A stretch of 26,742 nt of DNA from CAYSRM01 sp964475205 (GTDB lineage Bacteria > Verrucomicrobiota > Kiritimatiellia > UBA8416 > CAYSRM01): positions 1-26,742 of the forward strand of contig CAYYVQ010000038.1 of assembly GCA_964475205.1 (NCBI GenBank). Direction: 5' to 3'. Shown one piece after another: positions 15,137 through 23,972 of this stretch. The notes beneath the pieces were generated by a model, which made no database searches, had not been told where the DNA came from, and saw only the letters and a list, made by a program, of their open reading frames with translations. The stretch's first letter is position 1. Each line of letters starts with the position of its first letter. The position numbers and the translations under genes are program-made.

Positions 15137-16288
15137 TTACGCGTGCCTATCTTCTTTCTCTATCCCTGTTTCAGCTTTTGCCGGCCCCTGCAACACATCC
15201 TCGAGCGCGCCAAGACATTTCTCGTTTTCCTCGCGCGTGCCTATCGTGATTCGAATATAATCGGGCAGGCCATATCCATCCATCGGCCTTACCACGACCC
15301 CCCTCTTCTGCATCGCCTCAAAAACCTTCCTGCCTTCCCCGACCTTCACAAGAACAAAATTTGCGCGCGAATCCACGTATTCGAGGCCCAGGTCCGAAAA
15401 CCTGCCGGTCATCAGATAATAACCATCCCGAACCATCTGCCGAGTTTTCATTACATGATCAATGTCTTCAAGAGCCGCCACGCCCGCGGCCATAGCCATC
15501 GCATTTACATTAAAAGGCTGCCTTACCCTGTTCATCAACCCTATGCATTCAACAGGGGCTATTGCATAGCCCAGGCGCAGACCTGCCAGTCCGTAAGCTT
15601 TAGAAAAGGTCCTTAGAACAATGACGTTTTTGGAATCCTTTACAAACCGCAACGTGTCAGGCTGCTTCTCTGGTTCCACCATCTCAATGTATGCCTCGTC
15701 AAAACATACTATAACATCATCCGGAATCCGTTCCATAAACCGGTATATCACATCTGCATCAAGAAAAGTGCCGGTAGGATTGTTCGGATTACTGACAAAA
15801 ACAACCCGAGTGTCTCCGGTAATCGCTTCTCTCATCGAATCCAGGTCATGCCCGAAGTCCCTGGCCGGAACCTCGCGGTATTCGGCGCCGAACTTGGCAG
15901 CCACCATCCGGTAAACTACAAACGCATATTGCGATGCTACCACCGAAGAAGATCCATCCAGAAACACCTGGCCGATTAATTCAAGAATTTCATTGCTGCC
16001 GTTTCCGGGGAGAACCATCTCAAAATCAACATCGCACACTGACGCAATCGCGCGTCTAAGGTAATATGCGCCACCGTCAGGATACTTGTTCATGGCCCCG
16101 GCCATGATCTTCATCTCCTCAACAGCCTTTGAAGACGGTCCAAGGGAATTCTCGTTCGACGCAAGTTTCGCTATACTCATAACATCTTCGAAACCCAGTT
16201 CGCGCGCAACCTCTTCAACTGGACGACCGGGCTCGTATACAGGAATTTCACTAATACCGGGTTTTGCCAAATTCACAAAATCAGACAT
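15137..16288 (-). CDS. hisC: Histidinol-phosphate / aromatic aminotransferase
   Basis: A 383-aa fold-type I PLP aminotransferase of the HisC family. Visible features are KLASNENSLGPS near the N-terminus, VFVSNPNNPTGTF (about 188-200), CFDEAYIEM, and the PLP lysine in RTFSKAYGLAGLRLGYA (about 228-244); the C-terminal arginine region is VVVRPMDGYGLPDYIRITIG. HisC makes histidinol phosphate, but enzymes of this family within tyr/phe operons often transaminate prephenate or arylpyruvates. Lying 3 bp after chorismate mutase and directly before tyrA, an aromatic role here is at least as likely as histidine synthesis. No other his gene is in the window. Confidence 0.92.
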   Translation of the reverse strand: MSDFVNLAKPGISEIPVYEPGRPVEEVARELGFEDVMSIAKLASNENSLGPSSKAVEEMKIMAGAMNKYPDGGAYYLRRAIASVCDVDFEMVLPGNGSNEILELIGQVFLDGSSSVVASQYAFVVYRMVAAKFGAEYREVPARDFGHDLDSMREAITGDTRVVFVSNPNNPTGTFLDADVIYRFMERIPDDVIVCFDEAYIEMVEPEKQPDTLRFVKDSKNVIVLRTFSKAYGLAGLRLGYAIAPVECIGLMNRVRQPFNVNAMAMAAGVAALEDIDHVMKTRQMVRDGYYLMTGRFSDLGLEYVDSRANFVLVKVGEGRKVFEAMQKRGVVVRPMDGYGLPDYIRITIGTREENEKCLGALEDVLQGPAKAETGIEKEDRHA

Positions 16289-16291
16289 GTC

Positions 16292-16564
16292 TCAATGCTT
16301 CCCTTCCCCCTGCTGCTGCAATTCAAGACAGGCTGAAATTATTCTGTGGTAAATAGATGCTACCGCATCGTCGCATAGTGGACCCTGATTCAATTTCCGT
16401 ATCCGCCTCAGAACATCGTCTTCGCGGGCATTATCCTTCAAGTCCATGCCGCCGGCCTGCTTCTCCTTGCCCACCTCTAAGGCAAGTCCAGCGCGCCTGG
16501 ACAACAGTTCCACCACTTTTTGATCAATATTGTCTATCTCAAGACGTTTCTTCTCCAGGCTCAT
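16292..16564 (-). CDS. aroQ: Chorismate mutase, AroQ type
   Basis: A 90-aa all-helical AroQ-class chorismate mutase, converting chorismate to prephenate. The start SLEKKRLEIDNIDQKVVELLSRRAGLALEVGKEK shows the helix-1 pattern with the RR and K active-site residues (quoted here in pieces: SLEKKRLEIDNIDQ; LLSRRAGLALEVGKEK), and REDDVLRR and YHRIISACLELQQQ represent helices 2 and 3. The open frame extends upstream inside scpB. I chose the ATG at 16564, which has AAGGGG 6 nt upstream and begins MSLE like relatives; the ATG at 16570 is nearly as good. Either start overlaps the scpB 3' end (26-32 bp), and hisC begins 3 bp after the stop. It is not fused to prephenate dehydratase. Confidence 0.93.
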   Translation of the reverse strand: MSLEKKRLEIDNIDQKVVELLSRRAGLALEVGKEKQAGGMDLKDNAREDDVLRRIRKLNQGPLCDDAVASIYHRIISACLELQQQGEGKH

Positions 16565-17276
16565 AGCCATCCCCTTTTTCCTGCTCATCTTGTCCAGTTT
16601 CAGATCCTTCGCTGCCTTCATCCGCATCCTGGTCCGGTTCTTTCTTGGAAAAGTCCTCTCCAACCTTCAGCATAGGTTGGATTTCCTCAAGCTCCTTGAT
16701 GCTCTTGAGCCCGAAATGCTGTAAAAACTTCTGTGTTGTGCCGTAAAGAAAAGGCTTTCCAGGCAATTCGCTCCTCCCGACAATCTTCACCATCTGAAAT
16801 TCCAGCAGATTCCTGACAACATGGTCAACACTCACGCCCCTGATGCGCTCTATTTCGCCACGGGTGATAGGCTGCCGGTAAGCAATGATAGCAAGCGTCT
16901 CCAACGCAGGCTGAGAGAACCTCTGACTACCGCCCTGCTTCAACATCTGCTTCAACCATTTGCCGCACAATGGATCTGTCTCAAACCTGAATCCTCCGGC
17001 AACTTCCATCAGGTTAAAACCCATGTCAAGTTCGTTGATCTCTGCCTGCAACTGATCCACCAACTTCCGCAGCTCACCTTCAGACACCGCCTTGCCACTA
17101 CCACCGACCGGCCCCGGCCGATTGTCGTCTTCCCCCTGTTCAGCGCCTGCGGATTCGTTTTCTTCGCCCTCAACCTGCTTAAGACATTTCCTGATCTCCG
17201 AGAGCTTTAAAGGTCCGGCCGACGCAAATATCATCGAGCCGACTATCCTTTTAAGATCAGCGCTTTCTTCTGCCAT
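16539..17276 (-). CDS. scpB: Segregation and condensation protein B
   Basis: ScpB is the winged-helix kite subunit that works with ScpA and SMC in chromosome condensation. The 245-aa protein has two winged-helix domains: ADLKRIVGSMIFASAGPLKLSEI at the N-terminus and the diagnostic ALETLAIIAYRQPITRGEIERIRGV (in pieces: ALETLAIIAYRQPIT and RGEIERIRGV) at about 128-152, followed by GRSELPGKPFLYGTT. An acidic insertion (about 37-65) and an acidic C-terminal tail (DADEGSEGSETGQDEQEKG) are disordered-looking extras. The ATG at 17276 has AAGGAGG at good spacing; the frame runs further up to 17303. It lies 36 bp after scpA and its end overlaps chorismate mutase. Confidence 0.95.
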   Translation of the reverse strand: MAEESADLKRIVGSMIFASAGPLKLSEIRKCLKQVEGEENESAGAEQGEDDNRPGPVGGSGKAVSEGELRKLVDQLQAEINELDMGFNLMEVAGGFRFETDPLCGKWLKQMLKQGGSQRFSQPALETLAIIAYRQPITRGEIERIRGVSVDHVVRNLLEFQMVKIVGRSELPGKPFLYGTTQKFLQHFGLKSIKELEEIQPMLKVGEDFSKKEPDQDADEGSEGSETGQDEQEKGDGYEPGEETS

Positions 17277-17312
17277 GAACCGCCTCCTTGCATTACACAA
17301 CACAACATGCCG

Positions 17313-18074
17313 CTACTGGGCATCCGTCAACAAATATTCCCCGCCATCGGTTTCTTCAGCTCGGCAAATTACAATTTCACCGAATTGCTCCTCTTGCGCA
17401 ACACCTATCTGCCTTAACCTTAAAAGTTCAAGCAGCGCCAGAAAAGTGCATATTATCTCGTGCCGCGAGGCTCTCCCGCTGAAAAGGCGGGAAAACCTGG
17501 CCTTCTGATTGGCCCGAATCATTTCCAGCACATAGTCAATCTTATCGGCAACAGTAAAACGATCCTGGTATATATCGCCGAAATCGTCCTCGGGAGCATT
17601 CCGCAACACCTCGCGAAAAGCTGATATGAGATCAAATATGCTTACATCCTGCAACACACTGCCCGTATCCTCGGGTTCATAAGCAACATGAGTCCCGGTA
17701 GCGCCAAACACACCATCCCTGAGTTCTTCCTTTTCCTGAAGACTGTTGGCTGCGTCCTTGAATTTTTTGTATTCAACAAGCTGCCTGACAAGATCCCACC
17801 TGGGATCCTCCTCTTCCTCTTCGACTTCAGGACGATCCTCAACAGGCAACAGCATGCGGCTTTTAATCATCATAAGCGTGGCAGCCATAACTATGAACTC
17901 GCCTGCGATGTTCAAGTCAAGCATCTCCATCAATTTGAGGTATTCCATGTACTGGTTCGTAATCCTGCCTACAGGTATATCGTATACATCCACCTCCTCC
18001 TTCTTTATCAGGTAAAGAAGAAGATCCAGAGGACCCTCAAAAACCTCAAGCTCCACTTTGTATTGTTCAGTCAT
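17313..18074 (-). CDS. scpA: Segregation and condensation protein A
   Basis: ScpA is the kleisin subunit bridging the SMC heads. The 253-aa protein starts with the family signature VFEGPLDLLLYLIKKEEVDV (about 11-30), then DIPVGRITNQYMEYL and the helical GEFIVMAATLMMIKSRMLLP (about 57-76). The C-terminal winged helix includes EIICTFLALLELLRLRQIGV (about 207-226). An acidic stretch EVEEEEED follows the N-terminal domain. The ATG at 18074 has AGAAGGGG upstream. It lies between trpS and scpB, 62 and 36 bp apart; smc itself is not in the window. Confidence 0.96.
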   Translation of the reverse strand: MTEQYKVELEVFEGPLDLLLYLIKKEEVDVYDIPVGRITNQYMEYLKLMEMLDLNIAGEFIVMAATLMMIKSRMLLPVEDRPEVEEEEEDPRWDLVRQLVEYKKFKDAANSLQEKEELRDGVFGATGTHVAYEPEDTGSVLQDVSIFDLISAFREVLRNAPEDDFGDIYQDRFTVADKIDYVLEMIRANQKARFSRLFSGRASRHEIICTFLALLELLRLRQIGVAQEEQFGEIVICRAEETDGGEYLLTDAQ

Positions 18075-18136
18075 AATCCCCTTCTCTCAGAAGTATTCAC
18101 CTGCCGCCCCCACAGCAAAGATCCTGGCGGCATATT

Positions 18137-19114
18137 TCACGAATCTAAACCGTCTAAACCTACAGACTTTCTTGCCGCTTCAAGGGTCTTGCGAGCTTCG
18201 CTCCTGGCCCTGGCCGCGCCTTGCTCCAGTACTCTTTCCACGTAACCAGGGTCGCTCTCCAATTCTTCCCGCTTTTTTCTGAAAGATTCAAAATACTGCC
18301 AGACCAATTCAAATAAAGCCTTTTTTGCGGACCCGTAGCCGTAATTGCCCCCTCGATAATTCTCCTCCATCCTCCTTACCGCGTCCCCATCAGCAAACAG
18401 GCGATACAAAGCCATAACCGTGCAGGAGTCCGGATCTTTGGATGCCTCAAGCGGCTTGCTGTCTGTCACAATCCGCATGATTTTTTTCCTGATATCCTTT
18501 TCGGCCCCGAACAGCTCAATCTCGTTACCGTAAGTTTTAGACATCTTCTGGCCGTCAATACCCGGCACCGTGGCAACAGAATCGCGGATCACTGGGTCCG
18601 GCAGACGAAATATCTCCCCGTTCTGACTGTTGAACTTGATCGCAATATCCCTTGTCACCTCCACATGCTGCTTCTGATCCTTGCCTACCGGCACCGCATC
18701 CGACTGATAAGCAAGTATATCCGCGGCCATGAGAACCGGATAGGCAAAAAGGGCATGACTCGGCGCCACCCCTTTGGCTATCTTGTCTTTATAAGAGTGA
18801 CAACGCTCCAGCAGCCCCATCGGCGTTACCGTGGATAACAACCACGATAATTCAGTCACTTCCGGAACATCGCTCTGTCTGAAAAATACCGTCCGCTCAG
18901 GATCAAGCCCGCATGCAAGAAAATCCAGCGCAACATCCCTCGTCCATTTACGCAACAATTCTCCGTCTCTCACCGATGTCAATGCATGGTAATCAGCAAT
19001 AAACAGATACGCATCGCCCTGTTCCTGCAACTCAATGGCAGGCTTCATCATTCCAAAGTAATTTCCAAGATGCAGTTTGCCGGAAGGTTGAATTCCCGAA
19101 AGTATCCTCATCAT
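18137..19114 (-). CDS. trpS: Tryptophanyl-tRNA synthetase
   Basis: TrpS charges tRNA-Trp. The 325-aa length is typical of a bacterial class I enzyme. The HIGH-type signature is GIQPSGKLHLGNYFG (about 7-21), ADYHALTS follows near 42, and the KMSKS loop appears as DGQKMSKTYGNEI (about 193-205). VLMAADILAYQSDAVPVGKDQKQH (in pieces: VLMAADILAYQ, VPVGKDQKQH) is the tryptophan-site region. Two ATG codons in a row (19114 and 19111) follow GAAGGGGAG; the second gives the better spacing. It is first in the scp-aro operon. I saw no leader-peptide attenuator or T-box in the 167 bp before it. Confidence 0.97.
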   Translation of the reverse strand: MMRILSGIQPSGKLHLGNYFGMMKPAIELQEQGDAYLFIADYHALTSVRDGELLRKWTRDVALDFLACGLDPERTVFFRQSDVPEVTELSWLLSTVTPMGLLERCHSYKDKIAKGVAPSHALFAYPVLMAADILAYQSDAVPVGKDQKQHVEVTRDIAIKFNSQNGEIFRLPDPVIRDSVATVPGIDGQKMSKTYGNEIELFGAEKDIRKKIMRIVTDSKPLEASKDPDSCTVMALYRLFADGDAVRRMEENYRGGNYGYGSAKKALFELVWQYFESFRKKREELESDPGYVERVLEQGAARARSEARKTLEAARKSVGLDGLDS

Positions 19115-19281
19115 CTCCCCTTCATCTCTTTTGCCATATAAATGCCTCTTAACCTGATCCTTTTAAGAATCAAAATACCATACGCAACCGGCTGACTCAA
19201 ATAAAGGAAAATTGACACACCCCGGCAGCTCTGGCAGACTCTGCAGAAAATTGACCCTGTATTCATCTCATGGGAATCTTT

Positions 19282-20496
19282 ATGAAGTCGAGAAAAACAA
19301 TCATATTTCTACCCGACGGCATGGCCGACGAACCCGTCAGAGAACTCGGCGGCAAAACACCACTGCAGTACGCGAAGACCCCGGCAATGGATTCCATAGC
19401 CGCAAAAGGCCGTTCAGGCTCACTGCTTACACTGCCGGACGGATTCCCTACAAGCAGCGAAGTAGCCAATATGTCAGTGCTGGGCTGCGACCTGGACAAA
19501 GAATATTGCGGACGCGGGCCCCTTGAAGCAGCCGGCAGAAATATCAAACTATCCGATGAAGACATTGCCTTCAGATTAAACCTCGTCGAAACCGGCAACG
19601 GCATATTAAAAGATTATTCAGCAGGGCATATCAGCCAGGAATATGCCGAACGCCTGATCAGGGAGCTTAATGAGACTTTGGGCAGCAGGTCCGTGCGATT
19701 CCATCCCGGCCTGAGCTACAGAACAATCCTGGTCCTGAAAGGCAACCAATACTCGGCGGAAGTCAAGACCGATAAACCCGACGACAGCCACGGGGAAAAA
19801 CTTTCCGATCATTACCCGAAAGCGCTCACTCCGGAGGCAAAACCCACGGCCATGCTCCTGACCGAACTGATACGCAAGGCTTCTGAAAAACTGGAAAACT
19901 CTCCGGTCAACAGGGAATTGCAGTCAATGGACCGGTCACCGGCCAATGCAATCTGGCCCTGGAGCGGAGGCCGCGGGCGCTCATTCGTAAAGCTCAGGGA
20001 CAAATACGGCATCACCGGCGCTGTAATTTCTGCGGTGGATGTCATTAACGGACTCGGCAGATTCCTTGGCATGGATGTAATTGAAGTTCCGGGCGCGACA
20101 GGGTATATCGACACCAACTACGAAGGCAAAGCGGCCGCAGCGCTTGAAGCGCTCAAAGACCACGACATGGTCTACCTCCACCTGGAAGCCATCGATGAGG
20201 TCTCGCACCAGCAGGATCTTCAACTGAAGGTCAAAACAATAGAAGAGTTTGATTCGCGAATTGTAGCTCCAGTGCTGAAGGAGATCGACGAGGAAACAAG
20301 CGTGGCAGTACTTCCGGACCACCCGGTCCCGGTTAAACGCGGCAAACACTCTCGCACACCAGTGCCGGTAGCAGTCAGAAAAAAAGACCTCCAACCGGAC
20401 CAGGTCAAATCGTATGACGAAATTGCCGCGACTGAAGGAAAACTTGGCGCAATGAGCAAGGACGGTTTAATGAACGTTCTGTTCCCTCAGCCATAA
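19282..20496 (+). CDS. apgM: Cofactor-independent phosphoglycerate mutase, archaeal (ApgM) type
   Basis: A 404-aa alkaline-phosphatase-superfamily protein of the ApgM type, which interconverts 3- and 2-phosphoglycerate. The metal-binding start IIFLPDGMADEP, the nucleophile-region PTSSEVANMSVLGCD (about 57-71), VISAVDVINGLG (near 250), HLEAIDEVSHQ with metal-site residues, and PDHPVPVKRGKHSRTPVPV near the C-terminus are all visible. I chose the ATG at 19282, with GGGA upstream; the ATG at 19270 is possible and would add MGIF. In several bacterial groups close relatives of this family are predicted to replace homoserine kinase, so threonine synthesis is an alternative role. It stands alone, divergent from trpS and convergent with lolD. 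Confidence 0.88.
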   Translation: MKSRKTIIFLPDGMADEPVRELGGKTPLQYAKTPAMDSIAAKGRSGSLLTLPDGFPTSSEVANMSVLGCDLDKEYCGRGPLEAAGRNIKLSDEDIAFRLNLVETGNGILKDYSAGHISQEYAERLIRELNETLGSRSVRFHPGLSYRTILVLKGNQYSAEVKTDKPDDSHGEKLSDHYPKALTPEAKPTAMLLTELIRKASEKLENSPVNRELQSMDRSPANAIWPWSGGRGRSFVKLRDKYGITGAVISAVDVINGLGRFLGMDVIEVPGATGYIDTNYEGKAAAALEALKDHDMVYLHLEAIDEVSHQQDLQLKVKTIEEFDSRIVAPVLKEIDEETSVAVLPDHPVPVKRGKHSRTPVPVAVRKKDLQPDQVKSYDEIAATEGKLGAMSKDGLMNVLFPQP

Positions 20497-20528
20497 TCCC
20501 GGCCGTCAGCCCGGAATTGCGCTTCCGC

Positions 20529-21200
20529 TTATTCCTGTTCTACTTTCCCGGAGTCAAGCTTGTACACAACGTCGCAACGGGAGGCAATTTTTTGGTCGTG
20601 GGTCACAATGACCAATATGCGCTCTTTCTCTGCCGCAATTGAAAATACGTAATCAAGAACATCTTTGCCCGTGACCGGATCCAGGTTGCCGGTCGGCTCA
20701 TCAGCCATTATAACCTTTGGATCATTTACCAGCGCTCGCGCTAAAGCCACCCTCTGCTGCTCCCCGCCGGAAAGTTCCTGCGGCAAATGCAGCCTTCTTT
20801 CAGATAATCCAACCGCATCAAGAAGATCAACCGCGAGTTTCTTCAACTCGATCCTTGAAAAACCTTTCCTGGCCATACCGGGGAGCATCACATTTTCAAG
20901 CACATCCATTTCAGGAAGCAGATGATAAGACTGAAAAACAAACCCTATAGCGTCGCACCGGATCCTGCTCCTCTGCCTGTTGCTCAAGCTGTATATGTCT
21001 TTCCCGTCAATAATCACTTTGCCTGCATCCGGGCAGTCCAGCCCCCCAAGAACATGCAGCAAGGTGCTTTTACCGGCACCGCTCCGCCCTATGACAGCAA
21101 CCGAACTGCCGGACTGGACATCCAAATCCACTCCCTTGAGCACATCCACTTCGTGCTTGCCCCTCAGGTATTTTTTGAAAATATTTTCGGCTTTAATCAC
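20529..21200 (-). CDS. lolD: Lipoprotein-releasing ABC transporter ATP-binding protein
   Basis: LolD powers release of lipoproteins from the inner membrane to the periplasmic carrier, for transport to the outer membrane. The 223-aa ATPase has Walker A GRSGAGKST (about 37-45), the Q-loop VFQSYHLLPEMDVLENVMLP, the signature LSGGEQQRVALARAL (about 137-151), Walker B VIMADEPTGNLD and the switch VTHDQ. I chose the GTG at 21200, preceded by GGAGAA and giving MIKAENIFKKY as in relatives; another GTG at 21218 would add six residues. The LolC/E gene is 44 bp upstream. A MacB-type or FtsE role is less likely given the LolC-like permease. Confidence 0.92.
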   Translation of the reverse strand: MIKAENIFKKYLRGKHEVDVLKGVDLDVQSGSSVAVIGRSGAGKSTLLHVLGGLDCPDAGKVIIDGKDIYSLSNRQRSRIRCDAIGFVFQSYHLLPEMDVLENVMLPGMARKGFSRIELKKLAVDLLDAVGLSERRLHLPQELSGGEQQRVALARALVNDPKVIMADEPTGNLDPVTGKDVLDYVFSIAAEKERILVIVTHDQKIASRCDVVYKLDSGKVEQE

Positions 21201-21244
21201 AACTTCTCCAATAAGCACATACCCTGTGCCCGACCTCTATTCCC

Positions 21245-22465
21245 TTACTCTTTTCTCAACGCTTCAACCGGATCCATCTTCGCCGCCCGCCAGGCAGGCA
21301 GCAAGCTGGCCAGTGTGCAGAAAACCATTACTGAAAGCCCGATCTGCACCACCTCGCCAGGCCTGGTCTCGGATGGAATTTCGCTGAGCCCGTATATAGA
21401 CTTGGGGAAAATATCCACATCAAAAACCGTAAGTGCGCTTACTATCCCTTCCAGGTTATGAAGCACCAGCAGCCCGGCCCCGGTTCCGGCAATAATTCCC
21501 ACAAGGCACTGAATCCATCCGTGCCACACAAAGGCTGCCATAATCTGCCATGAAGAAAAACCCAGCGCCTTCAAAAGCCCGATTTCGTTTGTTTTCTGCA
21601 CCGTTATCACGATCAGCGTGTTTGTCACACAGAAAATAGCCACTATAGTAATGAACACAAGAAGCACAAACATTAAGGTCTTTTCATGGCTCAAGGCCTT
21701 GAACATAAGTTCGTCCACCTCTTTCCATGTTCGCACAATAAATGACGTCGGCAACACATCGCTGACCGCGGCGGAATACTTCTCAAAAAGAAAGGGATTA
21801 TCAGTCAATACGTAGATTTTTTCAGCTCCGCCCTCCAGGCCGGTCAGGTCCCTGGCTACGCTTAAAGAGGTTATCAGGAACCCGGAATCAAAATCCCTCA
21901 TGCCCATGTCAAAAATCCCGCTTATCACAATCTCTTCGGGCAGGTACAGCTCATCCCTGTTCATTACGTTCTGGGGAGAATGGACAAGCACAGTTTCGCC
22001 TACATTCAATCCCATCATGCCCGCAAGATCTCGCCCTATCACGGCATTCTTACCACTTACATCAAATCGTCCGTCAATAAGAAATTCAGAAACCCTTGTC
22101 ACGGAAGAAGCAAGTTCGCCGTCAAGCCCGAGAATCACCGGCGCAGCAGCGCGACCATCGTGCTGGATCAGGCTCAAAGTCTCAATAGCCGGCGACATCC
22201 CGGTTACCCCGTCAACTTCGCTTATCCGCCTGTTAAGCTCTGCGTCATTGGGAATCACTCCAAAAGGATTCTCGATAGTCAAATGCGGCTTGAATGAAAG
22301 AATTTTCTCCCGCCACATCTGGTCGAAACCGGTCATCACTGATAGCACAATGACAAGTATCGCAACCCCTAACAGAACCCCGAGAACTGAAATAAGAGTC
22401 ACCACCGAAACAAAAGAGCGCTTCGGTCTCAAATACTTAAGGGCTAAAAATAATGAAAACGGCAT
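21245..22465 (-). CDS. lolC: Lipoprotein-releasing ABC transporter permease LolC/LolE
   Basis: A 406-aa FtsX-family permease. One N-terminal membrane helix (about 18-45, VVTLISVLGVLLGVAILVIV) is followed by a periplasmic MacB-like domain (about 50-260) and three membrane helices at about 268-292, 312-338 and 365-392 (LMFVLLVFITIVAIFCV; WIQCLVGIIAGTGAGLLVL; LSVMVFCTLASLLPAW). The ending AAKMDPVEALRKE is typical of LolC/E. Only one permease is encoded next to one LolD, so it may form a homodimer, as in organisms with a single LolF-type permease. It follows lysS by 64 bp; a lysS-lolC-lolD order is common in bacteria. Confidence 0.93.
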   Translation of the reverse strand: MPFSLFLALKYLRPKRSFVSVVTLISVLGVLLGVAILVIVLSVMTGFDQMWREKILSFKPHLTIENPFGVIPNDAELNRRISEVDGVTGMSPAIETLSLIQHDGRAAAPVILGLDGELASSVTRVSEFLIDGRFDVSGKNAVIGRDLAGMMGLNVGETVLVHSPQNVMNRDELYLPEEIVISGIFDMGMRDFDSGFLITSLSVARDLTGLEGGAEKIYVLTDNPFLFEKYSAAVSDVLPTSFIVRTWKEVDELMFKALSHEKTLMFVLLVFITIVAIFCVTNTLIVITVQKTNEIGLLKALGFSSWQIMAAFVWHGWIQCLVGIIAGTGAGLLVLHNLEGIVSALTVFDVDIFPKSIYGLSEIPSETRPGEVVQIGLSVMVFCTLASLLPAWRAAKMDPVEALRKE

Positions 22466-22529
22466 TCAAATCTCCCAAACATACCCGCAGGCCCCCTTTG
22501 GCGCTACCACCAATGGCCCTGCTCCCCCT

Positions 22530-23972
22530 TCAAGCCTCCCTCGGCCTCAACTGGGGAAACAGAATTACGTCCCTTATAGACTTCAATCCGGACAACACCA
22601 TCATAAGCCGGTCTATCCCGATTCCCGTGCCCCCGCAAGGCGGCATACCATGCTCAAGCGCAGTCAGAAAATCTTCATCCAGCTCGCCCGTTTCCCGCCC
22701 TGCAAGCTGAGCTTCAAATCTCTTCCTCTGTTCACCAGGATCGGTTAGCTCAGTATAACCTGGAGCTATTTCGTTACCTCCAATCTCAAGTTCGAATACA
22801 TCCACCAGGCTCTCATCATCAGGACAACGCCTGGCCAGCGGAACCAGTTTTGCAGGCAACCGGGTTACAAATGTGGGCTGAATCAACGTCGGTTCCACAA
22901 GCTTCTCATATACCTCGTTGGAAATATCGACAAGATCCCATTCAGGTTCAACAGCCAGCCCCATTTCTTCCTGAGCTCTCTTTGCTGCAGTATCCCTGTC
23001 GAGATCAAACCAGTCATCCCCGGCCTTTTCCCTGACAATCCGGTGATAAGTAACCTCCCGCCATTCTCCGGACAGGTCAATCTCATGATCTTCGTCTCCC
23101 ACGCGTAAAGTTCCGAAAACCATGCTTGCAACATGGCAAATCAGCTCGCGCACAAGCTTCTTCATCCCCTCCACGTCGGTGTAAGCCTCGTAAATCTCCA
23201 GCATACTGAATTCCGGGTTGTGGGTGCGGGATATTCCTTCATTCCGGAAATTCCTGTTAAGCTCAAAAACCTTGTCAAACCCCCCGACTATAAGCCTCTT
23301 TAGATACAACTCGGGCGCTACCCGTAAAAACATATCCGTGTTAAGCGCATTATAATGTGTAACAAAAGGCCTGGCTGTCGCTCCACCTGGACAAAGCTGC
23401 ATCATCGGGGTCTCTACCTCGCAGAACCCGCGGTCTATCAGAAAACTGCGGATTGCCATGATTGCCTGGCTTCTCTTACGAAAGAAATTAAGAGTGTCCT
23501 GGTTCGTTGCAAGGTCAAGATACCTCTGCCGATACCTGGCATCTACATCCTTTAACCCGTGCCATTTTTCAGGAAGCGGCAGCAAGGCCTTCGTCAGAAG
23601 CCGCCAGGAAGTAACCTTGAGTGTCTGCTCGCCGGTCCGGGTAACAAAAAGCGTCCCCGATACGCCCACTATGTCGCCGAGATCAAGCATCTTAAAAGCA
23701 TTGAAAGCATCTTCGCCCATTGCATTCTTCTGCGCATATATCTGAAAACGGGCAGTTCCATCATTTATGTCGGCAAAAATACTCTTTCCCATTTTCCTTA
23801 TCGTCTTAAGCCGGCCGGAACATGAAACTTCAGCGTCTTCCTTGAACTCAGCCCGAATCTTCGCAATGGATCCTGACCGTTCAAAATTACGCGCATATCC
23901 GGCGTATCCTGCTGCTTCAAGGGACTTCAGATTCTCCAGCCGCTGCTTTTTGTATTCGTTGTCGCTTTCCAT
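22530..23972 (-). CDS. lysS: Lysyl-tRNA synthetase, class II
   Basis: LysS charges tRNA-Lys, one of whose genes is in this window. The 480-aa protein has the N-terminal OB-fold anticodon-binding domain (about 45-140, SCSGRLKTIRKMGKSIFADI) and a class II catalytic core with FRNEGISRTHNPEFSMLEIY (motif 2, about 240-260) and GTGIGIDRLMMVLSGLKSIR (motif 3, near the C-terminus). GGFDKVFELNRNFRNE and YNALNTDMFLRVAPELYLKR (the latter motif-1/substrate region) are typical of LysRS-II. The ATG at 23972 has GAGGAAAAGA upstream. It is first in the lysS-lolC-lolD group. Confidence 0.97.
   Translation of the reverse strand: MESDNEYKKQRLENLKSLEAAGYAGYARNFERSGSIAKIRAEFKEDAEVSCSGRLKTIRKMGKSIFADINDGTARFQIYAQKNAMGEDAFNAFKMLDLGDIVGVSGTLFVTRTGEQTLKVTSWRLLTKALLPLPEKWHGLKDVDARYRQRYLDLATNQDTLNFFRKRSQAIMAIRSFLIDRGFCEVETPMMQLCPGGATARPFVTHYNALNTDMFLRVAPELYLKRLIVGGFDKVFELNRNFRNEGISRTHNPEFSMLEIYEAYTDVEGMKKLVRELICHVASMVFGTLRVGDEDHEIDLSGEWREVTYHRIVREKAGDDWFDLDRDTAAKRAQEEMGLAVEPEWDLVDISNEVYEKLVEPTLIQPTFVTRLPAKLVPLARRCPDDESLVDVFELEIGGNEIAPGYTELTDPGEQRKRFEAQLAGRETGELDEDFLTALEHGMPPCGGTGIGIDRLMMVLSGLKSIRDVILFPQLRPREA

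Noticed and set aside
19212..19217. Exact TTGACA upstream of apgM
   Set aside because: No acceptable -10 hexamer lies 15-19 bp downstream; the later TTGACC at 19251 has only a poor partner as well.
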